Below, piece by piece: positions 20,577 through 28,384 of a stretch of 64,000 nucleotides of DNA; position 1 is the stretch's first letter, and each line of letters opens with the position of its first letter. The notes under the pieces were generated by a model. The model did no database searches and had not been told where the DNA came from. It saw nothing but the letters and a program-made list of their open reading frames with translations. A program made the position numbers and the translations under genes. The DNA comes from Bradyrhizobium sp. LHD-71 (GTDB lineage Bacteria > Pseudomonadota > Alphaproteobacteria > Rhizobiales > Xanthobacteraceae), in NCBI RefSeq assembly GCF_031157255.1, contig NZ_JAVIFX010000001.1, positions 62,001 through 126,000 on the forward strand, given 5' to 3'.

Positions 20577-21440
20577 TCAGGACGCTGCCGCCCGCCGCGT
20601 TGCACGCGCGGCCGCGACGAGCCCTCGCTTCGGAGCGAACAAAAACGCCAGCACGAACACGCAAGCCTGAACCAGCACGATGCAAGCGCCGGTCGCAGCA
20701 TCAATGTGGAAGCTCAGCAACGTGCCGAATGCCGAAGCACCCACCGCAACCACGGTGGCGATCACCAGCATGCGCTCGAACCGGTCGGTGAGCAGATAGG
20801 CGATCGCTCCCGGGGCCACCAGCATGGCGATGACCAGGATGATGCCCACCGCCTTCAGCGAGGCGACAATCGTCAGCGCAAGCAGGATCAATAATCCATA
20901 ATGCAGCAACGACACCGGCAAGCCGATGGCGCGGGCATGGTTGGGATCGAAGCAATACAGGAGCAGGTCGCGTCGCTTGAGGAGGACGACTGCGAGCGTG
21001 CCACCGGCGATCACCGCGGTCTCGATCAGATCCTGTACCGTGACGCCGAGCATGTTGCCGAACAGAATGTGCAGCAGGTGCTGGTCGGTTTCGACCTTGG
21101 TGAAGATGACGAGCCCAAAGCCGAACATGCCGGAGAACACGACACCCATCACAGTGTCTTCCTTCACCCGGCTGGATTCCTTCAGATAGCCGGTGAGCAG
21201 CGCGCACGACAGCCCCGCAACGAATGCACCGACAGCGAGCGGCAGGCCGATCACATAGGCGACGACGATACCCGGCAGTACGGCATGCGAGACCGCATCG
21301 CCCATCAGCGACCAGCCCTTCAGCACGAGGTAACACGACAGCACCGCGCACACCGCACCCACCAGGATCGAGACGACCAGCGCCCGCTGCATGAACGGAT
21401 AGCTGAGCGGCACGATAAGCCAGTCGAAGATCACGCTCAT
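20577..21440 (-). CDS. sitD: SitD-like permease of a manganese/iron ABC importer
   Basis: A 287-residue ABC-3 family permease with eight or so membrane helices. Family landmarks are [30 protein letters not shown] near the N-terminus and the late segment [28 protein letters not shown]. The start shares ATGA with the stop of sitC. Presence of two distinct permease genes, rather than one, favours the SitABCD/YfeABCD class over ZnuABC. It is the last gene of the operon and meets bpt tail to tail. Confidence 0.88.
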   Translation of the reverse strand: MSVIFDWLIVPLSYPFMQRALVVSILVGAVCAVLSCYLVLKGWSLMGDAVSHAVLPGIVVAYVIGLPLAVGAFVAGLSCALLTGYLKESSRVKEDTVMGVVFSGMFGFGLVIFTKVETDQHLLHILFGNMLGVTVQDLIETAVIAGGTLAVVLLKRRDLLLYCFDPNHARAIGLPVSLLHYGLLILLALTIVASLKAVGIILVIAMLVAPGAIAYLLTDRFERMLVIATVVAVGASAFGTLLSFHIDAATGACIVLVQACVFVLAFLFAPKRGLVAAARATRRAAAS

Positions 21441-22297
21441 GGCGCGGCTCCCGCGATCGTCATGCGACGGCGCCGGGCCGCCAGCAGGCCGTGTTTCGGC
21501 GCAAGGAGGAACGCAGCAAGGAACAGCAATGTCTGCAGTGTGACGATCACACCGCCGGTCGCGCCGTCCAAGAAGTAGCTGATATAGGCGCCGGCGAAGC
21601 TCGTCCCTGCCCCGAGCGCGACGCTGATCACGATCAGGCGGCCGAAACGGTCGGTCAGCAGGTAGGCAGTGGCGCCGGGCGTCACCACCATGGCAATGAC
21701 AAGGCAAGCACCGACTGTCTGCAATGCCGCGACCGTACAGGCCGAAAGCAAGGTGAAGAACAACGCTTTCAGCAAGAACGTGTTGAGACCGATGCTGCGA
21801 GCATAGGCCTCGTCGAAGAAGACGATCATCAGATCCTTCCACCTCAGCAGCAGAAGGGCGAGCGACACGGCGGAGATGATGGCGACCTGCACCACGTCCT
21901 CGTCGGAGATGGCCAGGATGTTGCCGAGCACGATGGTCTGCACACTGACCGACGTCGGCCAGATCGAGGCCAACAGCAGCCCCAGAGCGAACAGCGAGGT
22001 GAACACAAGTCCGATCACCGCGTCTTCGCGCAAACGCGAATGCTGGCGGACGAATGCCATGCCGACGGATGCGAGAATGCCGGTGAAGAACGCCCCGACC
22101 GCGAACGGAAGGCCAAGGATGTAGGCGCCGGCGACGCCCGGCACGACCGAATGTGCCAGCGCGTCGCCCATCAGCGACCAGCCCTTCAGCACAAGATAAG
22201 CCGAGAGAAAAGCGCAAACGCCGCCGACCAGTGCGCTCACCCACATTGCCTTCAGCATGTACTCATAGGAAAATGGGACGAGCAGTTCGGACATCAT
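21437..22297 (-). CDS. sitC: SitC-like permease of a manganese/iron ABC importer
   Basis: A 286-residue ABC-3 permease homologous to its neighbour ([64 protein letters not shown]). Both ends overlap neighbouring genes by ATGA, so sitB-sitC-sitD are translationally coupled. The two permeases probably form a heterodimer in the inner membrane. Confidence 0.88.
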   Translation of the reverse strand: MMSELLVPFSYEYMLKAMWVSALVGGVCAFLSAYLVLKGWSLMGDALAHSVVPGVAGAYILGLPFAVGAFFTGILASVGMAFVRQHSRLREDAVIGLVFTSLFALGLLLASIWPTSVSVQTIVLGNILAISDEDVVQVAIISAVSLALLLLRWKDLMIVFFDEAYARSIGLNTFLLKALFFTLLSACTVAALQTVGACLVIAMVVTPGATAYLLTDRFGRLIVISVALGAGTSFAGAYISYFLDGATGGVIVTLQTLLFLAAFLLAPKHGLLAARRRRMTIAGAAP

Positions 22298-23223
22298 CGC
22301 TTCTTGGGCTCGTCCGGTTGCGTGGGCGGTGACGGCATCTTTTTCCGGTCATTGCCGTAAATCACCAGTGGCCGCTCGTCGTCAGTCAGCACTGTCAGGT
22401 GGCGCGGGTCCGCATCGTCATGCAGCTGGGCACCGCCGAGATTGTAGTGCCGCAGGACACCGCCGAAGGCGCGCTCGAGGTTCGCTTGCGTGAAGACCTC
22501 CGCCGTCGGCCCTGCCGCAAGAACCGTCCGATTGAGCAACACAACCTGGTCGCAGAAGTCCGGCACGCTGCCGAGATTGTGCGTGGAGATCAACATCAGG
22601 TGTCCCGCGGCACGCAGTTCGCCGAGCAGCGAGATGATCGCCGTCTCGGTCTTCACGTCGACGCCGGTGAATGGCTCGTCGAGCAGGATGATGCGTCCCT
22701 CCTGCGCCAATGCACGCGCCAGGAACACGCGTTTCTTCTGGCCGCCTGAAAGCTCGCCGATCTGCCGATTGCGGAAATCGCTCATGCCGACGCGCTCCAG
22801 TGCGGCATCGACCTTGTAGCGGTCGACACGCGAGGGCATGCGCAGGAAATTCATATGGCCGTAGCGGCCCATCATCACGACGTCGCCGACAAGCACCGGA
22901 AAATTCCAGTCGATCTCCTCGCTTTGCGGCACGTAGGCGACGATGTTGCGGCTGATCGCCTCGGCCACCGGTCGGCCGCACAACCTGATCTCGCCCGCGG
23001 CAGGCTTAACGAATCCCATGATGGCCTTGAAAATCGTCGACTTACCGCTGCCGTTAACGCCGACCAGTGCGCAAATGCTGCCTGGGTCGAGTTCGAAGGA
23101 CGCGTCATGCACCGCGGTCAGACCGCTCGCATAGGTGACGGCCAGCCCGCGAACAGAAATGCTGGCGCCGAGACCATTGAGGTCGGCTGCAGCAGGGCCC
23201 ACGGATTTCGCCATCACGTTCAT
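22294..23223 (-). CDS. sitB: SitB-like ATPase of a manganese/iron ABC importer
   Basis: A 309-residue ATP-binding subunit with Walker [12 protein letters not shown], the Q-loop in VPQSEEIDW, signature [15 protein letters not shown], Walker B IILLDEP and the switch histidine in LISTHNLGS. The C-terminal tail of about 50 residues after the ATPase core is polar and low in similarity. Start choice is uncertain: ATG at 23223 is used; a TTG eight codons upstream would overlap sitA, and an ATG three codons downstream is also possible. Confidence 0.9.
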   Translation of the reverse strand: MNVMAKSVGPAAADLNGLGASISVRGLAVTYASGLTAVHDASFELDPGSICALVGVNGSGKSTIFKAIMGFVKPAAGEIRLCGRPVAEAISRNIVAYVPQSEEIDWNFPVLVGDVVMMGRYGHMNFLRMPSRVDRYKVDAALERVGMSDFRNRQIGELSGGQKKRVFLARALAQEGRIILLDEPFTGVDVKTETAIISLLGELRAAGHLMLISTHNLGSVPDFCDQVVLLNRTVLAAGPTAEVFTQANLERAFGGVLRHYNLGGAQLHDDADPRHLTVLTDDERPLVIYGNDRKKMPSPPTQPDEPKKR

Positions 23224-23236
23224 TTGCCGAGATCGT

Positions 23237-24148
23237 TCATTTGCCAAAACCCTGGGCGATGGTCTCGACCGTCACCTTCAGCAGGTCGAGATAGGTCGGC
23301 ACCGGACCATTGGCGGCGCTCAAAGAATCGACATAGAGCACGCCGCCATAACGGGCGCCGCTCTCGCGTGCGACCTGCTTGGCTGCGCGATCGGAGATTG
23401 TGCTCTCGCTGAACACGACCGGAATCTTGTTCTTGCGGACGAGATCGATCACGCGGCGCACCTGCTTCGGCGTGCCCTGCTCATCGGCGTTGATCGGCCA
23501 GAGATAGGCTTCCTTCATCGCATAATCGCGCGCAAGGTAACTGAAAGCGCCCTCGCTCGACACCAGCCAGCGCTGGTCGGCAGGGATCGCATCGAGCCGC
23601 TTGCGCAAAGGCTCGTCGATCGCGCGGATCTGCGCACTATAGGCGGCAGCATTCTTGTTGTAGGCCTCGGCGTTTGCAGGGTCGTGCTTCACGAGCGCCT
23701 TGCGGATGTTCTCCACATAAATCAGCGCATTCTTCGGCGACATCCACGCATGGGGGTTCGGCCTGCCGGTGTAAGGCCCCTCAGTAATGCCGATCGGTTC
23801 GATGCCGTCGGACACGACGGCGGTCGGCACTTCGCTCACATTCTCGAAAAACTTTTCGAACCAGCGCTCCAGATTGAAGCCGTTCCAAAGAACCAGGTCG
23901 GCAGCCTGCGCACGCACGACATCCAGCGGCGTCGGCTGGTAGTCATGGATCTCTGCGCCCGGCTTGGTGATCGATTCGACGACGGCCGCTGAGCCGGCCA
24001 CATTCTGCGCGATGTCCTGAATGACGGTGAATGTCGTCACCACCCGAAATGGCTTAGTCGCCTGCGCCCAGGCTGCGCCGTGCGACAACACCGCCGCCGC
24101 CAGGAGGCCGCCAACCACGGCCGCCCGCCGCGTCCATCGGAAAGACAT
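23237..24148 (-). CDS. sitA: SitA-like metal-binding periplasmic lipoprotein/solute-binding protein
   Basis: A 303-residue cluster A-I metal-binding protein. A signal peptide of about 28 residues ends SHGAAWAQA. Metal ligands expected for this class are present: a histidine in [11 protein letters not shown], a histidine in [18 protein letters not shown], a glutamate in the [13 protein letters not shown] region and an aspartate near YVDSLS. There is no histidine-rich loop before NPHAWMSP, which argues against a ZnuA zinc protein and for manganese/iron. GGAG eight bases upstream fixes the start. It leads the sit operon and has a perfect palindrome in its promoter. Confidence 0.9.
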   Translation of the reverse strand: MSFRWTRRAAVVGGLLAAAVLSHGAAWAQATKPFRVVTTFTVIQDIAQNVAGSAAVVESITKPGAEIHDYQPTPLDVVRAQAADLVLWNGFNLERWFEKFFENVSEVPTAVVSDGIEPIGITEGPYTGRPNPHAWMSPKNALIYVENIRKALVKHDPANAEAYNKNAAAYSAQIRAIDEPLRKRLDAIPADQRWLVSSEGAFSYLARDYAMKEAYLWPINADEQGTPKQVRRVIDLVRKNKIPVVFSESTISDRAAKQVARESGARYGGVLYVDSLSAANGPVPTYLDLLKVTVETIAQGFGK

Positions 24149-24195
24149 CTGCAAATCTCCGCGCGTTCTCAGTCCGTATATAACCGGAAAAGACG

Positions 24196-24209
24196 TTAGT
24201 TGCAACTAA
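24196..24209. promoter_or_regulatory. Perfect 14-bp palindrome in the sit promoter
   Basis: TTAGTTGCAACTAA is self-complementary and lies 48-61 bases before sitA, just upstream of an AT-rich TATATA that could be the -10 element. It is a strong candidate for a metal-responsive repressor site (Mur, MntR or similar); I cannot name the regulator. The same 307-bp gap holds the promoter of the divergent histidine-rich gene. Confidence 0.65.
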
Positions 24210-24455
24210 TTCGCAAAAGCATCTAACCGTGTCGAACGGCCGCTTGTGCTGGCGGTCCCGTCGGAAAATTGGTGGCAGCGGCAGCGATTGGATGCCTTGC
24301 ACAGCCAAATGGCCGCGACCCGTGACGCCCAGCGGGCCGATCACACCCTCGCGACCCAATCGACCAAACAGCGGATGGGGCGTTTAGGTAGCGAGGCGAC
24401 GGCGCGGGGTCGACCGCCCGCCTCTTCGGGTTAAAGCCAGCAAAGGAAGGCGTTC

Positions 24456-24815
24456 ATGGCCACGCATGATCATTCCGTCCACGCTAACCATCCGCATCAG
24501 CACGGCCCCGGGTGCGGCCACAAGGCTGTTCGGCACGACGGGCACATCGATTACCTGCACGATGGTCACCTTCACCATCCGCACAAAGGTCACGTGGATG
24601 AGCATGTGATTGCGGTGAGTTCAAAGAATCCCGATCGCTGCACCCCGGATCATCGTTGTGGAGGGCACGATCCCAATCACAAGCACGGACCCGGTTGCGG
24701 TCATGAAGCGGTGCCGCACGGCGACCACATCGACTATCTCGTCGATGGACACCTGCACCACCCTCACGGCGACCATTGCGATGATCACGGGCCGCTCGAG
24801 GTCGTCTCGGGCTGA
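24456..24815 (+). CDS. Histidine-rich metal-binding protein with two tandem repeats
   Basis: A 119-residue protein with 29 histidines and 5 cysteines. Two 37-residue units (about 14-50 and 75-111, spaced 61 apart) share the pattern HxHGPGCGH...GHIDYL.DGHLHHPH..H, joined by a linker with two further cysteines. There is no signal peptide or membrane segment, so it should be cytoplasmic. The gene is preceded by AAAGGAAGG and is divergent from sitABCD. Similar proteins in Bradyrhizobium are sometimes annotated as zinc permease, which the sequence does not support. I infer a metal buffer, chaperone or store for the metal handled by the adjacent importer. Confidence 0.8.
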   Translation: MATHDHSVHANHPHQHGPGCGHKAVRHDGHIDYLHDGHLHHPHKGHVDEHVIAVSSKNPDRCTPDHRCGGHDPNHKHGPGCGHEAVPHGDHIDYLVDGHLHHPHGDHCDDHGPLEVVSG

Positions 24816-24834
24816 CATCGTCTCAGCACCGCGG

Positions 24835-24908
24835 CCCGGATGGAGCGAAAGCGAAATCCGGGTGCCATGCCGCCGCGTCAGCCCCGGATTGCTTCATTCC
24901 ATCCCGGG
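24835..24908. repeat. Extragenic palindromic element (rhizobial type)
   Basis: Two dyads in a row: CCCGGAT...ATCCGGG (24835-24862) and CCCCGGAT...ATCCCGGG (24882-24908, one mismatch), each around a purine- or pyrimidine-rich centre. This arrangement is common between genes in Bradyrhizobium and Rhodopseudomonas genomes. It lies between the histidine-rich gene and the convergent decarboxylase-like gene. Confidence 0.7.
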
Positions 24909-24916
24909 CTACGCGG

Positions 24917-25786
24917 TCAGTTCAAGTCTCGTGTCGTGTCATCGAAAAGCTCATCGACGCTGAAGCGTCGCGGGATCAGTCCCTGCTGTACAGAGTATTC
25001 GATGATCGTCTCCAATGCCTTGCGATTGGCTTCGACGCCGAACGGCACCAGGTCGGGAGCGCTCCGTAGACCGGCAGTCGCCTTGCTTTCGGTGAGCAGC
25101 CGATAGACTTCCCTAACGATGTCCGGCCGTGATTTCGCCAACGCTTCCGTGACGACGACAAGATGGTTCACCGGAACGATGCCGTGCCGTTGAGACCACC
25201 GCTGCGCCTCCGCTACGGGATCCGCGAACAGCGGCTTGAGCCGCGGATCGGTTGAGGTCTCACCGAGCGCGGCGTCGATTTCGCCGTCGAGCAGCATCTG
25301 GATGATCGTCTTGCCCGCGGGCGCCCTCTCCGTCGAATCTCTGTACTCCGCAACGTGCGGATCCTCGAACGTGATCCAGCGAATGCTGTTAAGATCGACG
25401 CCGTGATCGTTGGCAAGGATCCCTCGCACCCAGGCGCCGGTTGTCGTGGTGAAGGAGCGAATCCCGACCCGCTTGCCCGCAAGGTCTGACGGCGTGAGCT
25501 GGCCACGCTCGCCGTTGTAGAGCGCAGAGGCATGCTGGAACCGGCCGAGCATCACGGCCGGCAGCAAGACCAGCGGCTTGCCATGAGCTTTCGCCATCAG
25601 ATAGGTGACGATGGCCATCTCGCAGACGTCGAACTTTTGCTCGCGCACCATCGGCTTGAATGCCTTGTTGGTGGGCGCATAGTCGATGAATTCGAAATCG
25701 ACGAGATCGGACCCGAGCCGGCCGTCCTTTAACGGTTTGACGTGCGCGTAGTCGCCGAGCACGGTTCGAAGATGGGCCTTGGTCAT
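24917..25786 (-). CDS. 4,5-dihydroxyphthalate decarboxylase-like / periplasmic-binding-fold protein
   Basis: A 289-residue protein without a signal peptide. It opens TKAHLRTVLGDYAHVKPLKDG and continues with FDVCEMAIVTYLMAKAHGKPLVLLPAVMLGRFQHASALYN, LAGKRVGIRSFTTTTGAWVRGIL and ITFEDPHVAEYRD. This layout is that of the 4,5-dihydroxyphthalate decarboxylase family, which has the type 2 periplasmic-binding fold. In phthalate degraders that enzyme yields protocatechuate. It lies ten bases after a GalB-like gene and in line with a LigI-like gene, so a role in aromatic acid breakdown is likely. It could equally be a cytoplasmic ligand-binding protein of the same fold. The reaction is inferred. Confidence 0.65.
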   Translation of the reverse strand: MTKAHLRTVLGDYAHVKPLKDGRLGSDLVDFEFIDYAPTNKAFKPMVREQKFDVCEMAIVTYLMAKAHGKPLVLLPAVMLGRFQHASALYNGERGQLTPSDLAGKRVGIRSFTTTTGAWVRGILANDHGVDLNSIRWITFEDPHVAEYRDSTERAPAGKTIIQMLLDGEIDAALGETSTDPRLKPLFADPVAEAQRWSQRHGIVPVNHLVVVTEALAKSRPDIVREVYRLLTESKATAGLRSAPDLVPFGVEANRKALETIIEYSVQQGLIPRRFSVDELFDDTTRDLN

Positions 25787-25796
25787 GGCTTCAACT

Positions 25797-26522
25797 TCAC
25801 TTCAGAATCTCCTCGACCGTCGGAAACAGCCGCTGATACGCCTCACCATAGGTCATCGGCACGCCGGTATTCCGACTGCCCTGAATACCGCGGTTCAACG
25901 CGACCCGCTCGTAATAGCCCCAAAGGTGCTTTTGCGCGGCGAGTATCTTGAACGCCTCATACTTCTGCTCCCACACCTCATCGATCTTCAGGATCAGGTT
26001 CGGCCGGAAGTTGCACATCTCGGGCTGGTGCGGCTCGAACAGGAACACGGGGGGCGCGGCGTACTGATATTTGGCGTCAGGCTTATGACCCATCGCCTGC
26101 GCGACCACCCGCGTCTGCTGCGCAAAATGCGCCGCATCAGGATGGTCGAAATTGTACGGATCCTCAAGCGCATGCGTCAGCACGAAGCTCGGATTGAGTT
26201 CGCGATAAATATCGACCATGCGATCGAAATGGGCCTCGTTGAGCTTGAGCGGATAGTCGCCGCAATCGAAGAACTCAATTTCGGCACCGAGCAGCTTCGC
26301 CGCCCGTTCAGCCTCGTCCCGGCGTCCGGCCTTCACACTTGATAGCGACGCTCCGGCCTCCTTCCATGCGAACTGGCTTTCGCCGCGCTCGCCGAAGGAA
26401 AGGCAGACGATCCTGACGCGGTAGCCCTTCTTCGCATGCAGCGCGATCGCCCCGCCGGCGCGCCAGACGAAATCGCCGGGATGCGCGGTCACTACCAGTC
26501 CCGTCTTTGTCAGCTCGGCCAT
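25797..26522 (-). CDS. galB: PIG-L family hydrolase, GalB-like 4-oxalomesaconate hydratase
   Basis: A 241-residue member of the PIG-L (LmbE) fold. The metal site usually written AHPDD reads AHPGDFVWRAGGAIALHA near residues 13-30, and the third ligand region reads FDHPDAAHFAQQT. The FVWRAGGAIALH segment matches GalB, the zinc-dependent 4-oxalomesaconate hydratase of gallate and protocatechuate meta-cleavage, rather than N-acetylglucosaminyl deacetylases. Its neighbour is a LigI-like lactonase that makes 4-oxalomesaconate, so the two would catalyse consecutive steps. The name rests on similarity and context. Confidence 0.75.
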   Translation of the reverse strand: MAELTKTGLVVTAHPGDFVWRAGGAIALHAKKGYRVRIVCLSFGERGESQFAWKEAGASLSSVKAGRRDEAERAAKLLGAEIEFFDCGDYPLKLNEAHFDRMVDIYRELNPSFVLTHALEDPYNFDHPDAAHFAQQTRVVAQAMGHKPDAKYQYAAPPVFLFEPHQPEMCNFRPNLILKIDEVWEQKYEAFKILAAQKHLWGYYERVALNRGIQGSRNTGVPMTYGEAYQRLFPTVEEILK

Positions 26523-26576
26523 TGTAGTCCCTCTCCTTCTCCGCGTGACGTCCCCCTCGGGGTCGCGCCTGTCATT

Positions 26577-27446
26577 TCAGAAATCGTAGAGCTGTGCCGG
26601 ATTATCGACGAGCAGCAGATGTTGCGTCCTGGCATCCGGCGCGATCAAAGGAACGAGATCGACCAGATCGCCATCGTTCGGCATCACCTTGACGTTCGGA
26701 TGCGGCCAGTCAGTACCCCACACGACCCGCTCGGGCGCAGTCTCGACGATCTGGCGGGCGAACGGTACGGCGTCGTGGAACGGCGGCCCGCTCGTCGACA
26801 CGCGCTCGCATCCGCAGACCTTCACCCAGCATTTTTCGTCCCGTTGCATCAGTGCGATCAAGGTCTTGAAAGATAGCTGGTCGAACCCGTCGGAGGCCCT
26901 CACCCGCCCCATATGATCGATCGTGTATCGCACCGGAAGATGACTCAGCATATCCGCATAGTCCGGAAGGTCGACGGCGTCGAAGTGCAGGTCGACGTGC
27001 CAGCCGAGCGGCGCGATCATCGCGATCACGCGGTCGAATACCTCTTTGTCAGGTACGCCGCCGAGATGCCGAACGAAATTGAAGCGACAGCCCCTGAAAC
27101 CGCCGTCATGAAGTTCGCCTAACTGCCGTTCGGTAATCGTGTCGTCGATATTGGCGACGGCACGATAGCGGCCGCCGCTGACAGCGATCGCATCGAGCGC
27201 GACACGGTTGTCGGTGCCGTGCACGCTGGCGTTGACGATCACCGCCCGGCCGACACCGAGCTTTTCATGCAGCGCGATGAAGCTCTCCAGCGGGGCGTCG
27301 GGCGGCGTGTACGGCCGGTTTGGTGCGTACGGATATTTAGCGCCGGGACCGAAGATGTGGCAGTGCGCGTCACAGGCGAGCGGCGGCAGCCGGAAGCTGG
27401 GGGTCCTGGTATGCGGATCGGGCCCCGGGATCGTCGGTGTGAACAT
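26577..27446 (-). CDS. ligI: 2-pyrone-4,6-dicarboxylate hydrolase (LigI-like amidohydrolase)
   Basis: A 289-residue metal-dependent amidohydrolase of the LigI type. The HxH motif is in CDAHCHIFGP, an active-site histidine in TIDHMGR, and the catalytic aspartate in VWGTDWPHPNVKVMP. LigI opens the lactone 2-pyrone-4,6-dicarboxylate to 4-oxalomesaconate. The start at MFTPTIPGPD was chosen because upstream codons run into an extragenic palindromic element; GGGAAG lies about eleven bases before it. It leads a three-gene set with galB and the decarboxylase-like gene. Confidence 0.8.
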   Translation of the reverse strand: MFTPTIPGPDPHTRTPSFRLPPLACDAHCHIFGPGAKYPYAPNRPYTPPDAPLESFIALHEKLGVGRAVIVNASVHGTDNRVALDAIAVSGGRYRAVANIDDTITERQLGELHDGGFRGCRFNFVRHLGGVPDKEVFDRVIAMIAPLGWHVDLHFDAVDLPDYADMLSHLPVRYTIDHMGRVRASDGFDQLSFKTLIALMQRDEKCWVKVCGCERVSTSGPPFHDAVPFARQIVETAPERVVWGTDWPHPNVKVMPNDGDLVDLVPLIAPDARTQHLLLVDNPAQLYDF

Positions 27447-27480
27447 CGTGCTGCTGCTTCCCACACTGTCGGCATCGTCT

Positions 27481-27561
27481 CCCGCGAAAGCGGGACCGGT
27501 GTCCCAGAGCGTCAACTTTCATCACAGACGCTGAAGAATACTGGATGCCTGCTTTCGCGGG
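27481..27561. repeat. Extragenic palindromic element between ligI and a TetR gene
   Basis: CCCGCGAAAGCGGG at 27481-27494 and its near-inverse CCTGCTTTCGCGGG at 27548-27561 bound about 80 bases. Each end is itself a small dyad around GAAA/TTTC. This is a widespread alphaproteobacterial intergenic repeat and probably also acts as a hairpin between transcription units. Confidence 0.7.
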
Positions 27562-27581
27562 CATGACGACACGCCACTCAT

Positions 27582-28283
27582 TCACGCTTTCGCTGTTTGT
27601 TTTCTCAGAGGCTCCGGCCGATCGACGGGAGGCGCCTGAAGTGCCGCGACGGTCGCCCGCACAAGTTGCTCGATCGCTTCCGGAGCATCCGTGCCGTCCG
27701 CGCGCCCTCGCGACAGGCGCGAGACGCGTTCGGGCGTCACGAGCGCGTAGTAGAGTGCGCCGAGCAGAAAATGACTGCGCCAGACGATCTCCGTCCGCGG
27801 CAGATGCGGCAGGCTGTCGTGAATCGCGTCGATGAAGGCGTGGCTGGTGTCGTCGAAGGTCTGAGCGATGATGCGATCGACAACTTCGTTGCCCTCGGCC
27901 GATAGGATCGCGCGCAGCCGCGTGAACCGTGCGCCTCCGCCTGCAAGATCACTGCCGGATGAAAACGCAGGCAGGACATAGGCACGGACAATCGCCTCGA
28001 GCCGATCCTGCAGGTCGCGCACGCGCCTTGCCGCGGCGAGCAACTCGGAGCGCCTGCGGTTGATCGGCCCGCAGTGGCGCCGGTAGATCTCGAGCAGCAG
28101 GCCATCCTTGCTCTTGAAATGATAGGTCAGGCTGCCCGGATTGGCGCCGGCCTCGTCGGCGATGTCGCGGATCGAGACAGCGTTGAAGCCGTGCGTGGAA
28201 AACAGGCTTTCAGCGGCGGTGAGAATGGCCTCTCTCATGTTTGGATTTCGCGCCAACGCAGCCTCCAACTTGCTTTTGTACAT
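27582..28283 (-). CDS. TetR family transcriptional regulator
   Basis: The product of about 233 residues has an N-terminal helix-turn-helix (REAILTAAESLFSTHGFNAVSIRDIADEAGANPGSLTYHFKSKDGLLLEIY) and a helical ligand domain with AILSAEGNEVVDRIIAQTFDD. The start is uncertain: several in-frame ATGs exist between 28238 and 28304 and none has a convincing ribosome site. An imperfect 18-bp dyad overlaps the start chosen here. It is divergent from the TctC-type binding-protein gene and near the aromatic cluster, which it probably regulates. Confidence 0.85.
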   Translation of the reverse strand: MYKSKLEAALARNPNMREAILTAAESLFSTHGFNAVSIRDIADEAGANPGSLTYHFKSKDGLLLEIYRRHCGPINRRRSELLAAARRVRDLQDRLEAIVRAYVLPAFSSGSDLAGGGARFTRLRAILSAEGNEVVDRIIAQTFDDTSHAFIDAIHDSLPHLPRTEIVWRSHFLLGALYYALVTPERVSRLSRGRADGTDAPEAIEQLVRATVAALQAPPVDRPEPLRKQTAKA

Positions 28284-28292
28284 TTGGACAAA
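28275..28292. promoter_or_regulatory. Imperfect 18-bp dyad, candidate TetR operator
   Basis: TTTGTACATTTGGACAAA pairs seven of nine positions in each arm (TTTGT-CA / TG-ACAAA). It lies in the divergent region between the TetR gene and the binding-protein gene, overlapping the ATG used here for TetR. If TetR starts at 28238, the dyad would be properly upstream of both genes. Confidence 0.45.
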
Positions 28293-28384
28293 TAGCATGG
28301 TCATGTCAACAATGAGCGGTTTGGACTCGTGTAATCGATCCGGGCATGAGTGATGTCCGATCGCAAAGCGAATGAGGAAACGGC

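Noticed and set aside
20577-24148. Zinc importer ZnuABC
   Set aside because: The binding protein has no histidine-rich loop, and two different permeases are present, which fits the SitABCD/YfeABCD class better.
25797-26522. N-acetylglucosaminyl deacetylase (ordinary PIG-L/LmbE)
   Set aside because: The AHPDD motif is AHPGDF, and the FVWRAGGAIALH segment and LigI neighbour point to the GalB hydratase branch.
26577-27515. A longer LigI-like protein starting at 27515
   Set aside because: The extra codons run through an extragenic palindromic element and have no similarity to the family.
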